This document shows, one piece after another, positions 34,115 to 47,900 of a stretch of DNA of 64,000 bases (its first letter is position 1; each line of letters starts with the position of its first letter). The DNA comes from Zelopaecilomyces penicillatus. Taxonomy: Eukaryota; Ascomycota; Sordariomycetes; Hypocreales; Pseudodiploosporaceae. The notes under the pieces were generated by a model. That model was not told the DNA's origin. It worked only from the letters and a program-made list of their open reading frames with translations, and did no database searches. Position numbers and translations under genes: made by a program. The stretch is taken from contig VCCP01000003.1 of the NCBI GenBank assembly GCA_005765155.1, positions 4,278,001-4,342,000 of the forward strand. The letters are read 5' to 3'.

Positions 34115-37100
34115 AAGGGTATGCTATTTCTTTTTCTACGGCATAGTTAATTGGTGGACGGTTATGATATGGGAATGAGTGCTTCTAGTTATTATGGGAT
34201 GCAGGCGTTGTCTTTGGGTTGATTTCTTTGTTTGGTTCAATCACGATGGATACAATATGAAGGGAGATATGAAGGCTGGAAATGGTCGAATGAACAAATA
34301 TCACACATAGTGTACTTTATGACAAAATTGATATACGATGGTTACTATAGTAAACGAACCAAAGATCATGAATGTTAAGGAGTACCAAAGTCAGGCATAC
34401 GCTCGAGCGCCAATACGATATAAACACAAGGGCAATCGTCTGGGCATTCTTGTGAACGTATCAAATTCATGATGTCACTAGTAGTGTGTAGAGGTGTGCT
34501 TTGATGTAAAAAGGGCAGGTACAAATAGCAGGGACCCAACACATGATTGTGCGTCACCTGTCTTCATGGTATCCTCGAGCGAGAGTCAAACTTCATCTAG
34601 TTCCCCAACTAGAGTGCTTGAAAGGGAAGTGGACAATGATACTAGAACTAAAATCCCAACCTCTTAGTTGTAATAGAGGGCTGTTGTCCTTGGAGACGCC
34701 TAGCAAGCGATTCATTACGTAGGGCACCGGAGTGTCAATTGAGATTACCCCAGCTTTACAACGATCACCACATCATAGAAGAGTCAGTATGAAACGCTGA
34801 AGAAAGTCATCCTCTCCCTTTAGGGTTCAAAGCTCGTCTACCAGCGCCGTGCAGTGACCAGGTGTTCATCATGAATTACACACAATCTCTCGCCCTTAAA
34901 CAAACTGGAGAAAGAGATGGGAGTGTCTCGCGAGACAAGAAAAACGGCGTGACGGCCATGCCCGAGGTGCGGTTAGTTCGTGGCAGTTGTCTTTATTTTG
35001 CATTCACGCTCAATGTGTTTCGGTTTCATTTCCGTCTTTTCGTGGCGGTGAAGGTCATGCGGGAGGGAGTGTCTGAAGGTTGGAACAAGGCAGTGAATGT
35101 TGGGACACAGGAAGAAACGGGAGAAACATGCCGACGGAGGCCCGTTCTAGGTAGGTAGTCTCGGATGTCGTTGTTTCTTTCTGTGCTGCCCAAAAACGAG
35201 CTCCGTGCGCGAGGGGCGTTTTTCCTCACCGCGAATTCACGGCCCGCTCCTGACCGCGTTAATTAACTGAGGTTCTACTAGTGAGGAGCATTAGTTCGCA
35301 GGGCGGACGGGTGTGGTGACAGTCTGCGACACAGATTGGACGGATTCGCTTTGGAGCGTTGTTAGGGACGACGTAGGCAAATGACGGGTTTCATATGTAT
35401 GCATCCTATTGCATTGGATTGTATGTATGTATTATTATTGTGTGAATGAAGGACACGTCGTGGGTAATGTACGGCATTCGTGCATTCATGCAAGCGTTCA
35501 GGGCGCTCGCAGTACCTGCATAGGCGTGCATGTGCGATCTGGGAGTTCGCATCACTTCGTGGGGTGTGTACAGCGTCAAGACCCAGCGGTGTATCATATC
35601 CGTAATACTTCACCGACATTTGCAAGCTTCTCTGCCAAGTGTTGGTGGTTGTTGGATGGCTCTGGTTGAGCTCTAGCGAGCTCCATTCGAGGCTTTTGCA
35701 GCTGGTTCCTGGCTTTGGCTGTATTCGTGCTGGACTCGTGCAGCTTAGGGCACATCGTTCTGCCACGTGGTGGGGAGGCCTGACAGGGGAGAGGGAGTGG
35801 CTTACTTACCGCTTTCTGTTCCTGACCGTTCCTGCGTTGCCTTCAGGGGTTCGACTCTCAGCCTCTCTGGTCCAGACTCAGGAGTCTGCACCCACAGACA
35901 GATAGCCTGCCTACACCACACACACAGACACACACACACACACACACACACACACCGAACACTGAACACACAACTGAACACACCTCACGCCCGCTGCCGT
36001 AGCCGTTGCCGTTGCCGTACCGCGCCGTCGTTTCGCTGCCTCACCGCATTCTGACTCAAATGCGGGCAAGCTTGTCCCAGTCTTTGCCGCTTTCGTGTTC
36101 TGGTGCTTACTCAACCCGGCCTCAACCAAGAGTGATAGTTCCAAATCTTATCTCAAGGGAGGAGGGGCAGTGGATTTTAGCCCAGCCGAATTCGTCAACA
36201 GCAACTTCTCCCTTTGCCAGAGAGAGGGAGGAGCGGAGTCATTAATTGAGGTCATGTGGACAGTTTGAATGTGGGGGCCCCAATACCGACAGGAACAGGA
36301 ACAGGAACAGAACAGGGGGGAGGGGGGTGTTGGTGATCGTTTTGGGAGAAAAAAGACGAGGAGGATGATGAAGCTGCTGCACCTAGGGTCTCGCTGTCGC
36401 CCAGGGTGAAATGGCCAAGTGGCCAAAGATGACCAATTCGTGCGAAAGCCGCATCACACACACACAAACACACACAACATACAACGATACTACCCGTCGC
36501 GCTACATATCGAGTAAGGATCAGGTTGTCGAACACAGCTCAGTCTCTTGCTTCAGCGCAGCCCAACAGCGCGGTCCCAATATTCCTTCAGCCGTTGGATT
36601 GGTAACCTAACCTGGTCAGCTTGGCACCTCTGCCGCCGGGGGTATGATTACAGGTCTCTGCTGTGCGAATACAGGTAGGCAAAGTAGGATTTAGTAGTAC
36701 GGTAGTGTCGTACCACCAGTATCAATCAATTGCGCCTAGGGTTGTATCCGAGTATGCGACACGCGCGTCTCGCGCAGGACAATTCGTAGTCGCCCTCAGC
36801 CCTACTTGGGTATAATGCAACGCCGTTGGGTGCTGTGCCGTGGTCTGAAGCAGGCGACAGATGACTTGTCCCCAATGTGATGTGAGATGGGATATGACCA
36901 GGGGGCCTACTGCTGCTGCTGGTGATGATGGGGGGACGGGTGATGTGATGCACGAAAAGAATGCGACGGTGATCCCATTGCCTCGGGGACCATTGAAATC
37001 TGGGCCCATCACCTTGGGTCGACCCGACAAAAAAGACGTTTGTTGGTTGTTGGTCCGTGAGATTGAAACCTTCAAAAACCCGAGAACGAAACATTGCCGC

Positions 37101-38159
37101 ATCTCCGAAAACCCGGCAGCTAAATGATTCGGGTATGCCCGAATCGACGTCTGCGCCTCAGCCTCGTTCGTGTTGTGTAGTGGTAAAGGGCACGATAAAG
37201 CACGTAACTGGTGGAGAGAGATAAAACAGGGTCAATGACGACCTATTTCAAGGTACGCCGATCCATTGCTGGTGCAAAAGGTGGCTAGCAGAATACGGGT
37301 CACTCGGCGTATGTGGTCCACTCCCACACACTTCAACACAGACGGACGGCAAGCCGGCACCGAAGGACTGGAGACAATGACATGTTCTTTTTTTTCTTCC
37401 CTCATCAAGTGCCTTTCTTTTACTAATTAATAACCTGTTCGTCTGGCTGGGCTGGACAAGACGACCTATCATGTACGTTGGGTAAGACCCCTCCCTGACC
37501 TTCGTTTTCGGTCTTCGGAAAAGGAATCTATTTCTGTAGCCGGAGTGGAGCGAGTCATTACAAATCGTAGCCCATCAGACCATTATTTACGTAGAATGCG
37601 TGTAACATGATTTGCCGAGAGCCTCAAATGTGGCGCTTACCATAAAAGTCATTTCACACACAAGAGACGATGGGAACAAAGTATGTAGAGCAGGTAAAGT
37701 GAGGGTCGTAACCCTCAGATTTGAATTATCTAACTGATATAGAGAAGAATGTAGTAAGGTTTAGCCGTTTTTTTTTGGCACCATTCAACCTTGTAAGAGT
37801 TTGCCCAAGCCGGCCGTTAAAAGGTCCTAACACATATAAAAAAAATTGGTCGCGTAGTGGTATAATATGCAGTAAAAAAGAAGATCCCAGATATCCAAAT
37901 CGCTGTGTCCAATGGTCCCGTTGACCCCCAATGTCATAGAATGAAGTAAACAAAAACTCCGCGCTTTTGCCCATCATACAAAACATCCAAAACAAGATGA
38001 CATTATCTGAAGAAGAACGCTCCTCTTGCCATAGCAAGTACAGGAGGGCTGAACAATAAAAGGTAAAACATAAGAGGGGATTCATGAGTAGTAGTTAGTT
38101 TAAGGTAATAGTCGGTAGCGTATAGCCAAGGTAGTGAGTGTGAGTGTGGTAGACAACGT
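34115..38159. other. 4 kb gene-free convergent region rich in microsatellites
   Basis: Both flanking genes end into this region. No frame above about 135 codons occurs and none looks like a real protein. It carries a CA repeat (35917-35955), a second CA-rich patch near 36454-36476, GTTGCC units near 36004-36020, AGGAAC units near 36292-36310 and a CTAGGTAGGTAG motif at 35148-35158. It is not AT-rich. No RNA gene was identified. Confidence 0.5.
35917..35955. repeat. (CA)n microsatellite
   Basis: A nearly perfect CA/CAGA dinucleotide repeat of about 39 bp in non-coding DNA. Confidence 0.9.
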
Positions 38160-38930
38160 TCAGCAACTGAAGTTGTATGAGTCCATCATGTCTTCGTTGT
38201 TGAAGACAATGCCTCGTCGCTTCCAGCCACCACGCTTGATCAAGTCATCGACGCTGTCCATAGACTTGAAGGGAGGGCGCCGCGGTGTGATGGGTCGCTT
38301 GTAGCTGAAGTTGGGTACAGACATGGTGGGCTGGCGACTAGTAACCTCGCCATCCTCATTGTCGGTGATGAAGCATCCGGAAGAAGGGGGGTCTGATGCA
38401 CTGGTAATGGGTGTGTACTGGTCCAGGTCCAGTGTCTGAATGGTAGACACTGACCAGTGAGAGCGTGGCATAGGTGGTCGCTTGGCGAACTGCAAGCGGA
38501 AGTAGTCTTGGGGTTCCTCGATCTCGTCGGCGTGGTCCATAGGGCTGGTGTGGGGTGGTAGCTCCATGTGGAATTGCTCCTCGTGTGTGCTGTGGTCCAT
38601 GTCCCCCAAGTCGCTGCCCTCATCGTCGTCGTAGAATGCCGCCTCGGTCTCGTATGGTCGCCTCTCGTGGTGGATCAATGGGCGGTCTTGCAACCGTGGG
38701 GGTGCCTGGAAGGTTGGGTGAAGCTGTAGCGGATCGAAGCTGAGTGTGCTGCCAGTGCTGGCGTGGCTGGCATTGTCGGCACGGGCGGTGGATGTGGAAG
38801 AGGCGGAAGAAAATGAGGATCCAGATGATAGTGAGCTGCCGGAGACAGAGCTGCCAGAGAAGGAAACCTTGCGAATGTGAAGGTCCCGAGGCTTTGTCTT
38901 CCGTCGCTGGTTGAGGCCCGGTACGTGCAT
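38160..38930 (-). CDS. Conserved-looking disordered fungal protein, function unknown
   Basis: A single exon encodes 256 residues from ATG at 38930 (MHVPGLNQRRKTKPRDLHIRK). Sequence blocks in order are a basic N-terminus, a Ser-rich stretch (SFSGSSVSGSSLSSGSS), an acidic segment with DDDEGSDLGDMDH, and a short SHWSVSTIQTLDLDQYTPIT block. The basic C-terminal module reads PNFSYKRPITPRRPPFKSMD then DDLIKRGGWKRRGIVF. The last module and the W/S-T-I-x-T block look like conserved short motifs in a disordered protein. I recall no function. The gene has unusually long non-coding DNA on both sides (4 kb downstream, 9 kb upstream), a setting often seen for fungal developmental regulators (inference). 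Confidence 0.7.
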   Translation of the reverse strand: MHVPGLNQRRKTKPRDLHIRKVSFSGSSVSGSSLSSGSSFSSASSTSTARADNASHASTGSTLSFDPLQLHPTFQAPPRLQDRPLIHHERRPYETEAAFYDDDEGSDLGDMDHSTHEEQFHMELPPHTSPMDHADEIEEPQDYFRLQFAKRPPMPRSHWSVSTIQTLDLDQYTPITSASDPPSSGCFITDNEDGEVTSRQPTMSVPNFSYKRPITPRRPPFKSMDSVDDLIKRGGWKRRGIVFNNEDMMDSYNFSC

Positions 38931-41900
38931 GGTGACTGATGGAGATGTGTTTGGTTGTTGTAGAAGAAATAATTGGTGGTGAGAAGACGAGAGCAAATCT
39001 GAATTTGTACCCAGGATATCTCGATTTGTGATGTGCAGGTGAGCAAGCTGTTATTGAAATCCCATGCAGTAGAGATGATAAATTGCGTTGCTACAAGTCG
39101 ATTCGTATTATGCTGTCGTCGTCGAGCTTATTGTTGAGATCGGACGAACCTTGCTAAATCAGAGAAAAAGGCAAGGGGGGAACAGAAGGTTTAACAATGA
39201 CAGAATGTATGATGTATGGTGTGTTTCAAGAATAGTGCCAGTGGCGAATCGAGGGCCGCCAAGTTTTGTGACGACGATCAGTGATTGGGGGTTTGTGTGT
39301 GACGCAGCGAGATGGGATTGGCTTGCGTGGGACCGGAGTACTGTAAATGTAGATCGGTCTCTTGATCGGGCAGCGATGGAGATTGCAGCGATGTGCCAAG
39401 GGCTTGAGTTGAGGGGATTCAAGGCAAGTTCGGAACAGCATGAGAGTGGTGGATGGGGAATGTTTGATATATAACTTTGCAGGTGTGTGCTGGTTGTTAA
39501 TTACGAGCCCACTTTCTCTGATGACTGCACGCACTCGTAATCGCAGCGTCGAGCACAGGGCTTGGCAGCGGGCTCTCTCGGTGGATGCTTTTTCGGCTCT
39601 GGGCTGCCCTCGTGTTGTGCTGAGCCAGTTGAGTGAGCCCACTCCTCCAGGCCTAGTGACGGGCTACAGGGCATATTCCCAGCACACCCACACCCAACAC
39701 CACGCCCATAGCACGCCCCCAACCCACACACCACGAACGCCCACCGCCCACCAGCCGAGTGTACCGTACCGCAGCCTTCCACCCCCCCCTCCCCTGCCTC
39801 TGGCTTCAATCAATGTCTTGTGAGGATTACAGCTGAGAGATTCTCCCCCAAGGACCTGCCCATCACGGCCAGGGCCTGGGCTCGTTGTGACGAGTCTAGC
39901 CTCGAACCTTGTGTTGAGGAGAGCCGAACCGACGATACCTACTCGTGCGCTGTGCTGAACCCAACTTCAACGAACTGAACCCTCGTCGTTCCGACCATCC
40001 TCACGAATTTGCCCGCCACTCAGATTGCATCTGCGCACAACACCACCACCAGAATTCACGACGGTTCCCCCCGGCCCCCACTATCCGCAGAAGGGGGCTT
40101 GGCTGCGCTGGCCGCTCTGGCTGGCTCGATTGCTACCAACTCTATTCATGGCGAGGTTGCTTTTGTACTCACCTTGGGAAATGGAGGCGCGCAACGGAAA
40201 AACAAAGCAAAGGCTACCTAGACCGAATACCCAAGGCCGTTATGTGTTTTGGAGTTCAATACAGTACGTACATACGTAGCAAAGCCAAAAGAGAGTAGCA
40301 TCGCACCCAAAACAATTCATTTGCTTGCTAGCTATCTAATTGGCTTTGTACGGAGTAGGCCTCAAAAGTATGATAAATGATGGGCGAGACGGAACTGTAA
40401 TTATCCTCTGTGTTCATGATCATCGCCCCAAGCCGTGGCGTAGCGCGGGGTGAGAAAGCCAGAAGTCGATCAAACAACCACAAATCAGACACAGTCAGTT
40501 CAGTTCAAAATTTCGTCACACACATACCTAATCCGCGGGCGAGCGTGATGGCCCCAGGACCAGCCAGCCCACTCTTCCCATCTCGTAAACCCCTGTGCGA
40601 TCCCCAGCGCTATACCCGGCATAGTCCAGCGTTGTTTCTCGAGTGACCGACCAACCAGGGAAGGGTGGAGATGGGACATGACAAACAACACAGGACACGG
40701 ACTCGAGCACACATGGCATTCCAATTCTCGACGTCATGCTGTGAGAATCAGGGTTGGTGGGTTTTTGGCTGGGGGGGTGTGGTTGACATCTAGGTACGGA
40801 AGACTCCGTTCAGTTCAGTGAGTGACTTGCGCAACACCACGGCGTTCAGATGCCCGCCCTTTCCGCCCCCAGCGGCAGCCGGACGTCTGTGCTGCCGTGT
40901 CTCTGCGGTGTTTATAAAACATTCCAATCTCACTGCCATTCACGGCGCGCAACACTTCCGAGGAGCGGGCGTGGTGCAGACGTTCGCATCATAACCTAAT
41001 AACTTGGTGTGCATGTGTGTATTGTGTGTTTTAGTGTGTGTGCTTGTAAGTGAGCTGGTTGGGTATGTTTGTTAATGCAAGTGATGATGTCTGCCTCTGA
41101 GTCTTGCATGGTGTGCTACAACATGCATATCTCAAGTCCATCTCCAGACCTGCATCATCTAGGTGGTGCCCACCAATGTTTTGTTGACCGTATTTGCAAT
41201 TGCCAATGAGCGGTAAACGTACAATGTGTAAAGGCGTCCCAGTATTTTAGTTTTTTAGTTTTTTCTAATTTACAGATGCACGATCTGTGCATGCAAACGC
41301 AGCGTGACTGGTGCAGATCAGAGAAGTGAAAAAAAAAGAAAATACTACAAAGGTGAATGACAAAAAGGAAAGACAGCTGGGGAAGCGAGAGACACAAAAA
41401 CCGTCGGTCAGTCAGATGGCTGTCTGTAGGTGCCCGTGAGGTGCCCGGCTCGTAGAATGTCCCGCTGTAGCCTGTAGGTGCCCGCCGCCCTCTATCACTG
41501 TGGGCGTCTCTGCGCCCCTGTAAAAAATGCCCTGTACTTCCAGTGCGCTACAGTGGGCTATTCCTCCGTGCTCCCCCCTAGAACAGGCACCAGACACCAC
41601 TAGACCCACTGCTGCGTGCATCGCTGTGCCTGGCGGGATCGGTCAGGAACGGAACCAGATCTGGACGTTATACAGCAAAAAGCCGTGTCGCTTGAAGCTG
41701 GGAATTGCTTCTTCCACTCCATTTTGCTTTCTTTTTTTTCTGTTCTTTTGCTCTGCATGTGGGCTACCACTTCAGGCACTTTGACCGCCATTCCCTCTTC
41801 TTCGTCGGCGCTGCTTCTCCTTCTATCTAGCTTTGTTTTTTGTTTTTTTTTTGCTTTTTCTTGCTTTTCGTGGGCGTGGTCATCCCATCCTCCTCCTCCT

Positions 41901-44900
41901 TCTGTTCTTGTCCTTCCTTCCCCGAACCCTTCCCGACATCCCGCCGCCAGTCGCCGTCTATTATCACACACATACACACCACGAAAGCATCAATTGATGG
42001 CTCGCTTCCGCTCTCCCGCAGCAGGTTGCTAAATAAATTACTTTTTTCTACTCACTTACACACACGCACTCAAATTCCATTTCCAAATGCCGGACACTCT
42101 AGATGCTGACAGGCTTGTCTCATAGCCTCGTTGTTGTGCAATTAGTGGCCCCCACATCCACAACCACACACTCTGTGGTGTTGTTCGTAAACCAAGAAAA
42201 CGTACGATGGCAGTAGGGCTAGTGCTTTAACGCACACCCCGATTGGGTTTATTACTCGCGCAACATTCTTCCATTATTGCCTGCCTTGGTATCTAGTCCG
42301 TAGTGATAGCGTCTGCTTTTCAACAAGTTGGCGGGTAAGTATATCAACCTTTTGGTAGAGTAGCCTCCAAACCTTTCTCTCCGGGCTTACATAGTACCTA
42401 TACAGGCAGTAGCAGCAGAAGCAGCAGCAGCAGCCGCCACAGCGTTTGAAGCCATCGTGGCCATCAACGGCTGCTCCTCCTATTTCACTTATTACGAGAC
42501 CTGGGGAAGCGCCATTGATGGGTCCACCGGCTATGAGCGAGCGACAGTGAAAAAAGTTATTTTTTTCCTCTCTTCCTTTTTGTTTTTGGCTGCCTCGGCA
42601 GACAGTCATACAGATCTTGGCCTGGAAATCCCGATGAAATCAACTAACATCTAACTTGATTAGTGGATCGCTAAACTTTCCAGCGCGACAGGGGTCCTGT
42701 GGAATGCGCACGTCCCAGGCCCAACAAGACACGCCCCCCTATAGCCCCCATCTACAGACGCCCCTACGAATCCATCCTCTAGGCGTCCTCTAGTGGTAGC
42801 TGCCGGAGCCCCATATCGCCTAATATTTGGCAGATTTGAGCGTTTTGGTTGGGCGGCCTTACGAATAGAGCTTCACGATTCATTCATCCACTCGCTCGAT
42901 ATAATCGGACAACTCAATTCAGCAACGTGCTGACAGGCTTTCGGCCTCGAGTCTCTCCAGTTACTCTTTGGTTTGAGTCGATAACAGTGAGCTAGCCAAT
43001 TGACAGTCCGATGATGCGACGCACCGCTCTTCGCCTTGGTCCGTCCGTCTACATCTTGCTGATGTTTGCTTGCGTGTGTGCGTGCTTTTTTGCTTCTTGC
43101 TGTTGACGGTGCCTGCATCTACTAGCAGTAAATTGCCTGCAGCAGGTCCTGCAGGCTGGCAAACCGACTGGCCGGTACGCTTAACACTCGTAATCCAGCC
43201 GCATTCAAGGGGCGGAATGGCTGCTCGGCTTCTAGCGGTGAGTATCAAATGCTGCCAAAAAAGTACGGCTGCTGTGCGTCGCCGTTGGTGATGGCGTTGA
43301 CGGCGGTGGTGGTCGTGGCTCAGTTGTTTGCTTGTGTGGCCTGCCTTGCGTGCGTCAACAGCCCAACCAGTGGGCCTGCATGTTGTCAGGCAGGCGTAGT
43401 GCAGTCCACACGCAGTACCTACATTTCAGGTGAGTCAGCCTCTTGTCCCGAGGTACTGTTACTGCATGCACGTTTGCCAACTCGACAACCACAACCACAA
43501 CCACGACAATACCACACGATCATTCTGCTGCCACCGTCATTCGCTTGCATCTACATGACTACTCCATCATTGTCCAGCCAAAGTCCGAGACAGACGAAGC
43601 AATGACATGCTTGAACTGACTTTCGAAATTGCCTTTGCACCACATCTGCATCTACTGCCCCAATCACATCCGCTGCGGGAACATGTCTCAGCACCCGAGA
43701 GTCTCTTTGACAGATTTATCCTAGCAAGCCTAGTAAGGTTATGGGCTGCCATATCGATATCAGACATGTTATTCCAACCTCGCCTAAGTATGAAGGTAGG
43801 TAGATACTTAGGCAACCTCTATCTAGGCTGTGTGAGGGAGTGATTTTGCAGATATGAATAACTAATCTGTGTCTGTGATCTATCTGGATCAATATCGCAC
43901 ACCGACTCCTCGCTGAATTAGTTGCTCTATTGCCTCCACCGCTCTGGCGGATAAGTACAGGGTATGGCACGATTTATTCCGGAGATGTTACGTCGATGGA
44001 TGGTAATCTGAGTCAAGCTGCTAGTATTCTAGCCAATCCTCGGCTGATTTGGGCTGATTTGGGTAGGCTGGCGGGTCCCAGGAAAAAAGCAACAGCCTGT
44101 GCTCAAGCTGCAACCCCCACGATGGGGAATTGCAAATCGACAAATGCAACTTCTGATCTTGCTTCTGGTGCTGCAGTTGCTATCTGTCATTGGTTGCAGT
44201 CATCCACACAGGCACATCCACACCATTTCTCTCTCCTATGCATCTCCTTTCACACACAGAGTCACATACTCAAGACAAGACAAGCTTGCCTGCCTCCTGA
44301 ACGCCAGAAACATAGATTGCCGACATCATACATGGCATTTGGTGTATGTGATGGCGGAAACTGCATGTCCCCCCTCTTGAACAAGTTGCAAAAGACCTCC
44401 TAAAGCCTCCTCAAGCCGAGTTCTGCCATCCATTTCCCCAGCCCTGGTCATTCTTTTTTCCCCTCCACCTTACCTCCACATTCATCCATCCATCCATATC
44501 CCCTAACCCTGGCTGTCTGGGGTCCGTATGCCTGCACGTAATCGGTCACGCATGCAGGTACTGTACCTGACAAGTGATCACCCGGACACTTGGGACTTGG
44601 CGCACGATAATTATTTGGAAATATCTCCTTACCCACGTACCTACACCTGCACTTCGACTTTAGCAACCCCTGGCCAACGCAGCTAGTCGGAAAGACAACT
44701 AATTAAATGATTACCTATCCATGGCAAAATTGCTATGACTATGACAGTCGTACTATAGTATGGATGAGGGTGCACAAACCCCCGGCATTTGCTAGAGATG
44801 GGCATTCTCTCTCTAAACCTCCGAACAGCAAACACAACGACGCACTAGCCTGCCCATTTCCGAAACCCCGCTCATCACCCGAAACTTTTCGCCCTTTTTT

Positions 44901-47900
44901 CAATCTTCATGATTCGGAAATATTCCTATAATCGCTGTCAATAATTTGAGTTGCTCCCTGGTCTACCTCTGCTCTCCTCCCTTTGGATGCGACCCTCCCC
45001 GCACTCTGCACTCTTGGAAGCTTTGACAAATAGGATCTAAGCGACCACCCCGCTCGGATGATGGGTAGAGTAATCAATCATTCATGTGTCCATCTGTCGA
45101 CCTCTGTGTCTCGGTCGGGGGGGCCGTGAGTGAAGAAACCATCGCGCCGGCCCGGTGAGGCTTACGAGTCCACGAAGACGGACGGAGGCGGGTGGACCAC
45201 ACGGACGGGTGTGGGTCGACTTCATCAGAGTATTACGATATCTAATGGTAGGCACGTTTGGCTGCCCTGCCTGCGATGCAACGGCAGCACGCAAACTCTG
45301 TGTTATGGGGTTTTGCTCCTTCGCCTATCAGCGCAAAGCAATCAATGTCCCTCAGCGGCTGCCACAATCAGATCATCATGGTGAGCAAGGAAAAGCCACA
45401 GCCCACTCACCATTGTGAAAGCAACGCACCAATGGCGTGCGAGAAGAGGACGTTTGCTGTGCAGTACCTACTAGTTAAGGCCCACCTGGAGAAGCAAGTC
45501 GACCGTTGTTGGCTGGAGAGGCCGAGGCCGAGACCATGGCCAAGGCAGAACTTCACTGGGCAAACCTTATACCTACTGTAAGAGACACAAGAGTTGGATA
45601 AACTTTCGTGTAGTTTTTAGCCCAGGAAGCGCCGAGGCTGCCTGTGAGTTGCTTGAACGGAAATAACAACGAGGACGAGAAAGAAAGCATAAGGCTAGTT
45701 GATGCATTTCACTAAAGATGAAGCAGTGTATGATAGTGGCGGATGGTAGTTCTAATCCCGCGAATTGCCAACTCCGGACAAGCACGATCTAGATCGCAAT
45801 CTACTAATTACCCAGCTGATTCACAAGTTTGCCGTCAAAGAATTCCATCTAGCAGGAAAGTTGAGGTCGATAAAGCGCTTCACGAAAGAAAGTCAAGGAC
45901 GGCGCGCGAATTAAAAGCAAAAAAAAAAGGCATCTAGGCACGAGGCTACCAATAACATCGTCCGCTCTATATGATGCATCCCCTCCATATGGAAACCATC
46001 GTGTCTAGATGAGACAGCCTCGGGGTGGTGGGCTTTTTTTTGGTTCTGTTCAGCCCTTCTACTAAGCTTGACAATCATCTAGGCAATAATTCGCTCGGAG
46101 AGGCTCCGGGGTTTGTGTGCTGCCTCATTTGGTCCGGATGAGGCGGATGGGGGGGATAGATCGAACGGAGGTCGGCGGGGATCGTCGTGATCGGTTGGTT
46201 TTCTTTCCTTTTTGCCTTTGCCAATCGCTATTTTACAGTGCTTTGTTGAATCTGGGGTAATCCCAACAACAAAGACATTGAAGAGCCGCCTGCACACGCT
46301 AAGCCATCTATGCTAAATAATTAGGCTTTACTTATTCCCTGGCGAATGATATACGTGAGAGATGCCTTTTCACGCAGATTTCTGAATCTATGGGGCATCC
46401 CCGCAGCTCATGATTGGGTCACAACTACTGGCTTTGTAGCACAACCAGACAGACAAAGGCAAGAGCGTTTTCTGTCGTGAAACTCTGTTTTTCCATTTCT
46501 CCTAGACTAAAGTAAGCTTTCAGACTTGCATCTGCTTGCTCAACGTAGCACGCCGTCTCACTCGCCCGGTGCAAGGCCGTTGGTGGTGTTTAGGGTAGCC
46601 GCTGGCCCCCCGAAGCATGCGTGTTTTCACTTACCAATCTAGTCATTCCTCTGGACACTCCTCCTCGGGGCACTCCTGTACTACTAACATGCTAATATTT
46701 AGTATGTAATTAGTACGTAGGTTATGTGACACTGGCCGACACTTGATTGAGACATTTCTCCGCATCGATGACATCCGTCAATATCTGCTAGACTGATGTT
46801 AGACGAATAGAGCTTGCGCGCTGCTAATTTACCAGCCGATTACGCGACAGCGCCTGTCTCTCTAAACTGTCAGGCCTACAACCACACACCTCCCAATCAC
46901 CAAGAGCATTGTGGTTTAAAAATGTTCAATAAATGAAGTAAAATGCATTTTTTGATTCAAGACAATAATAGTACTCTAAATCAGCTTAGCTGTCGCGAAC
47001 ACTCGTCTGGATAATGACCAGAATTTGTTAGATTATTTGTGAGTTGACTGAGTTCTCCAGAAGGGTAGGGTAGGTGTCTTGGTAGGTACCTATCTCAAGT
47101 ATCCGTTACATACCAGCTAGCACTATCAGTGGCGTCATTACTTGGAACCATCCCATCGCAGGCGCACCAGCCAACAAGCAGTTAGTGTCATCCTTTCCCG
47201 TGCGATCGGCCATGGATGCCTCAAATGCATTGAAACCTACAGACGTTCAATGACGCACTGGCGATAACTGCCCATGAATCAAGCAAAGATTTTCACTTTG
47301 TTGACCATTCCTCCCGTAATTAACATGTATCTTCCCGTCCAAGTGAGCAACGCCCGGCCTCAATGAACCCCAAATACGCCGCCGCCTTATCCCAAGGTCG
47401 TAATGCTACAGTAACTTAAATAAACTGCACGCAGCTCAGACAGATATTGATCTGTTCCATCTCTCGTGCCGCGTGTTCTTGCCTTGCTTTTGCTTCTTCC
47501 TTTTAAGATAGTTGTATTTGCGTGACATTCCCAACGCGCTCCACGCTATGGGTATGTATATACCGTTTCCCGCTTTCCCCCTTGGCTAAATGAAACGCCC
47601 CGTGGCTGCGATCGACCCGAAGTGCTGGTAATCGGTCGATTTGCTCGATGCTGGCCCGCCAGCTTAGTGGAAAGGTAGTGTCGAAAAAAATAAAAAATAA
47701 AAAAAACTTCAGACTGAGGTAAAATAGCAGAAAGTCGCAAAAGGTGCCCGCACGGATGTCTGATTGACAGGGCATTCATGCGCTTTCGAGCTAGACTGTA
47801 GCTGAAAGTTTTCCCAAATGGTGCGTAGAGATCGAGATGGGCTCGGAGAGCTTCGTACGAACTATGCCAATAGCTGCAACTGCCAAGGAGAAACGCAGCT

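Noticed and set aside
35838..35875. GGGTTCGACTCT motif considered as a tRNA T-arm
   Set aside because: The upstream 70 bases give no cloverleaf.
36722..37102. Two overlapping frames above 120 codons on the minus strand in the gene desert
   Set aside because: They overlap in different frames with low-complexity composition, and neither looks like a protein.
37840..37905. A-box-like TAGTGGTATAATATGC, considered as a tRNA start
   Set aside because: There is no B box at the right distance and the stems do not pair.
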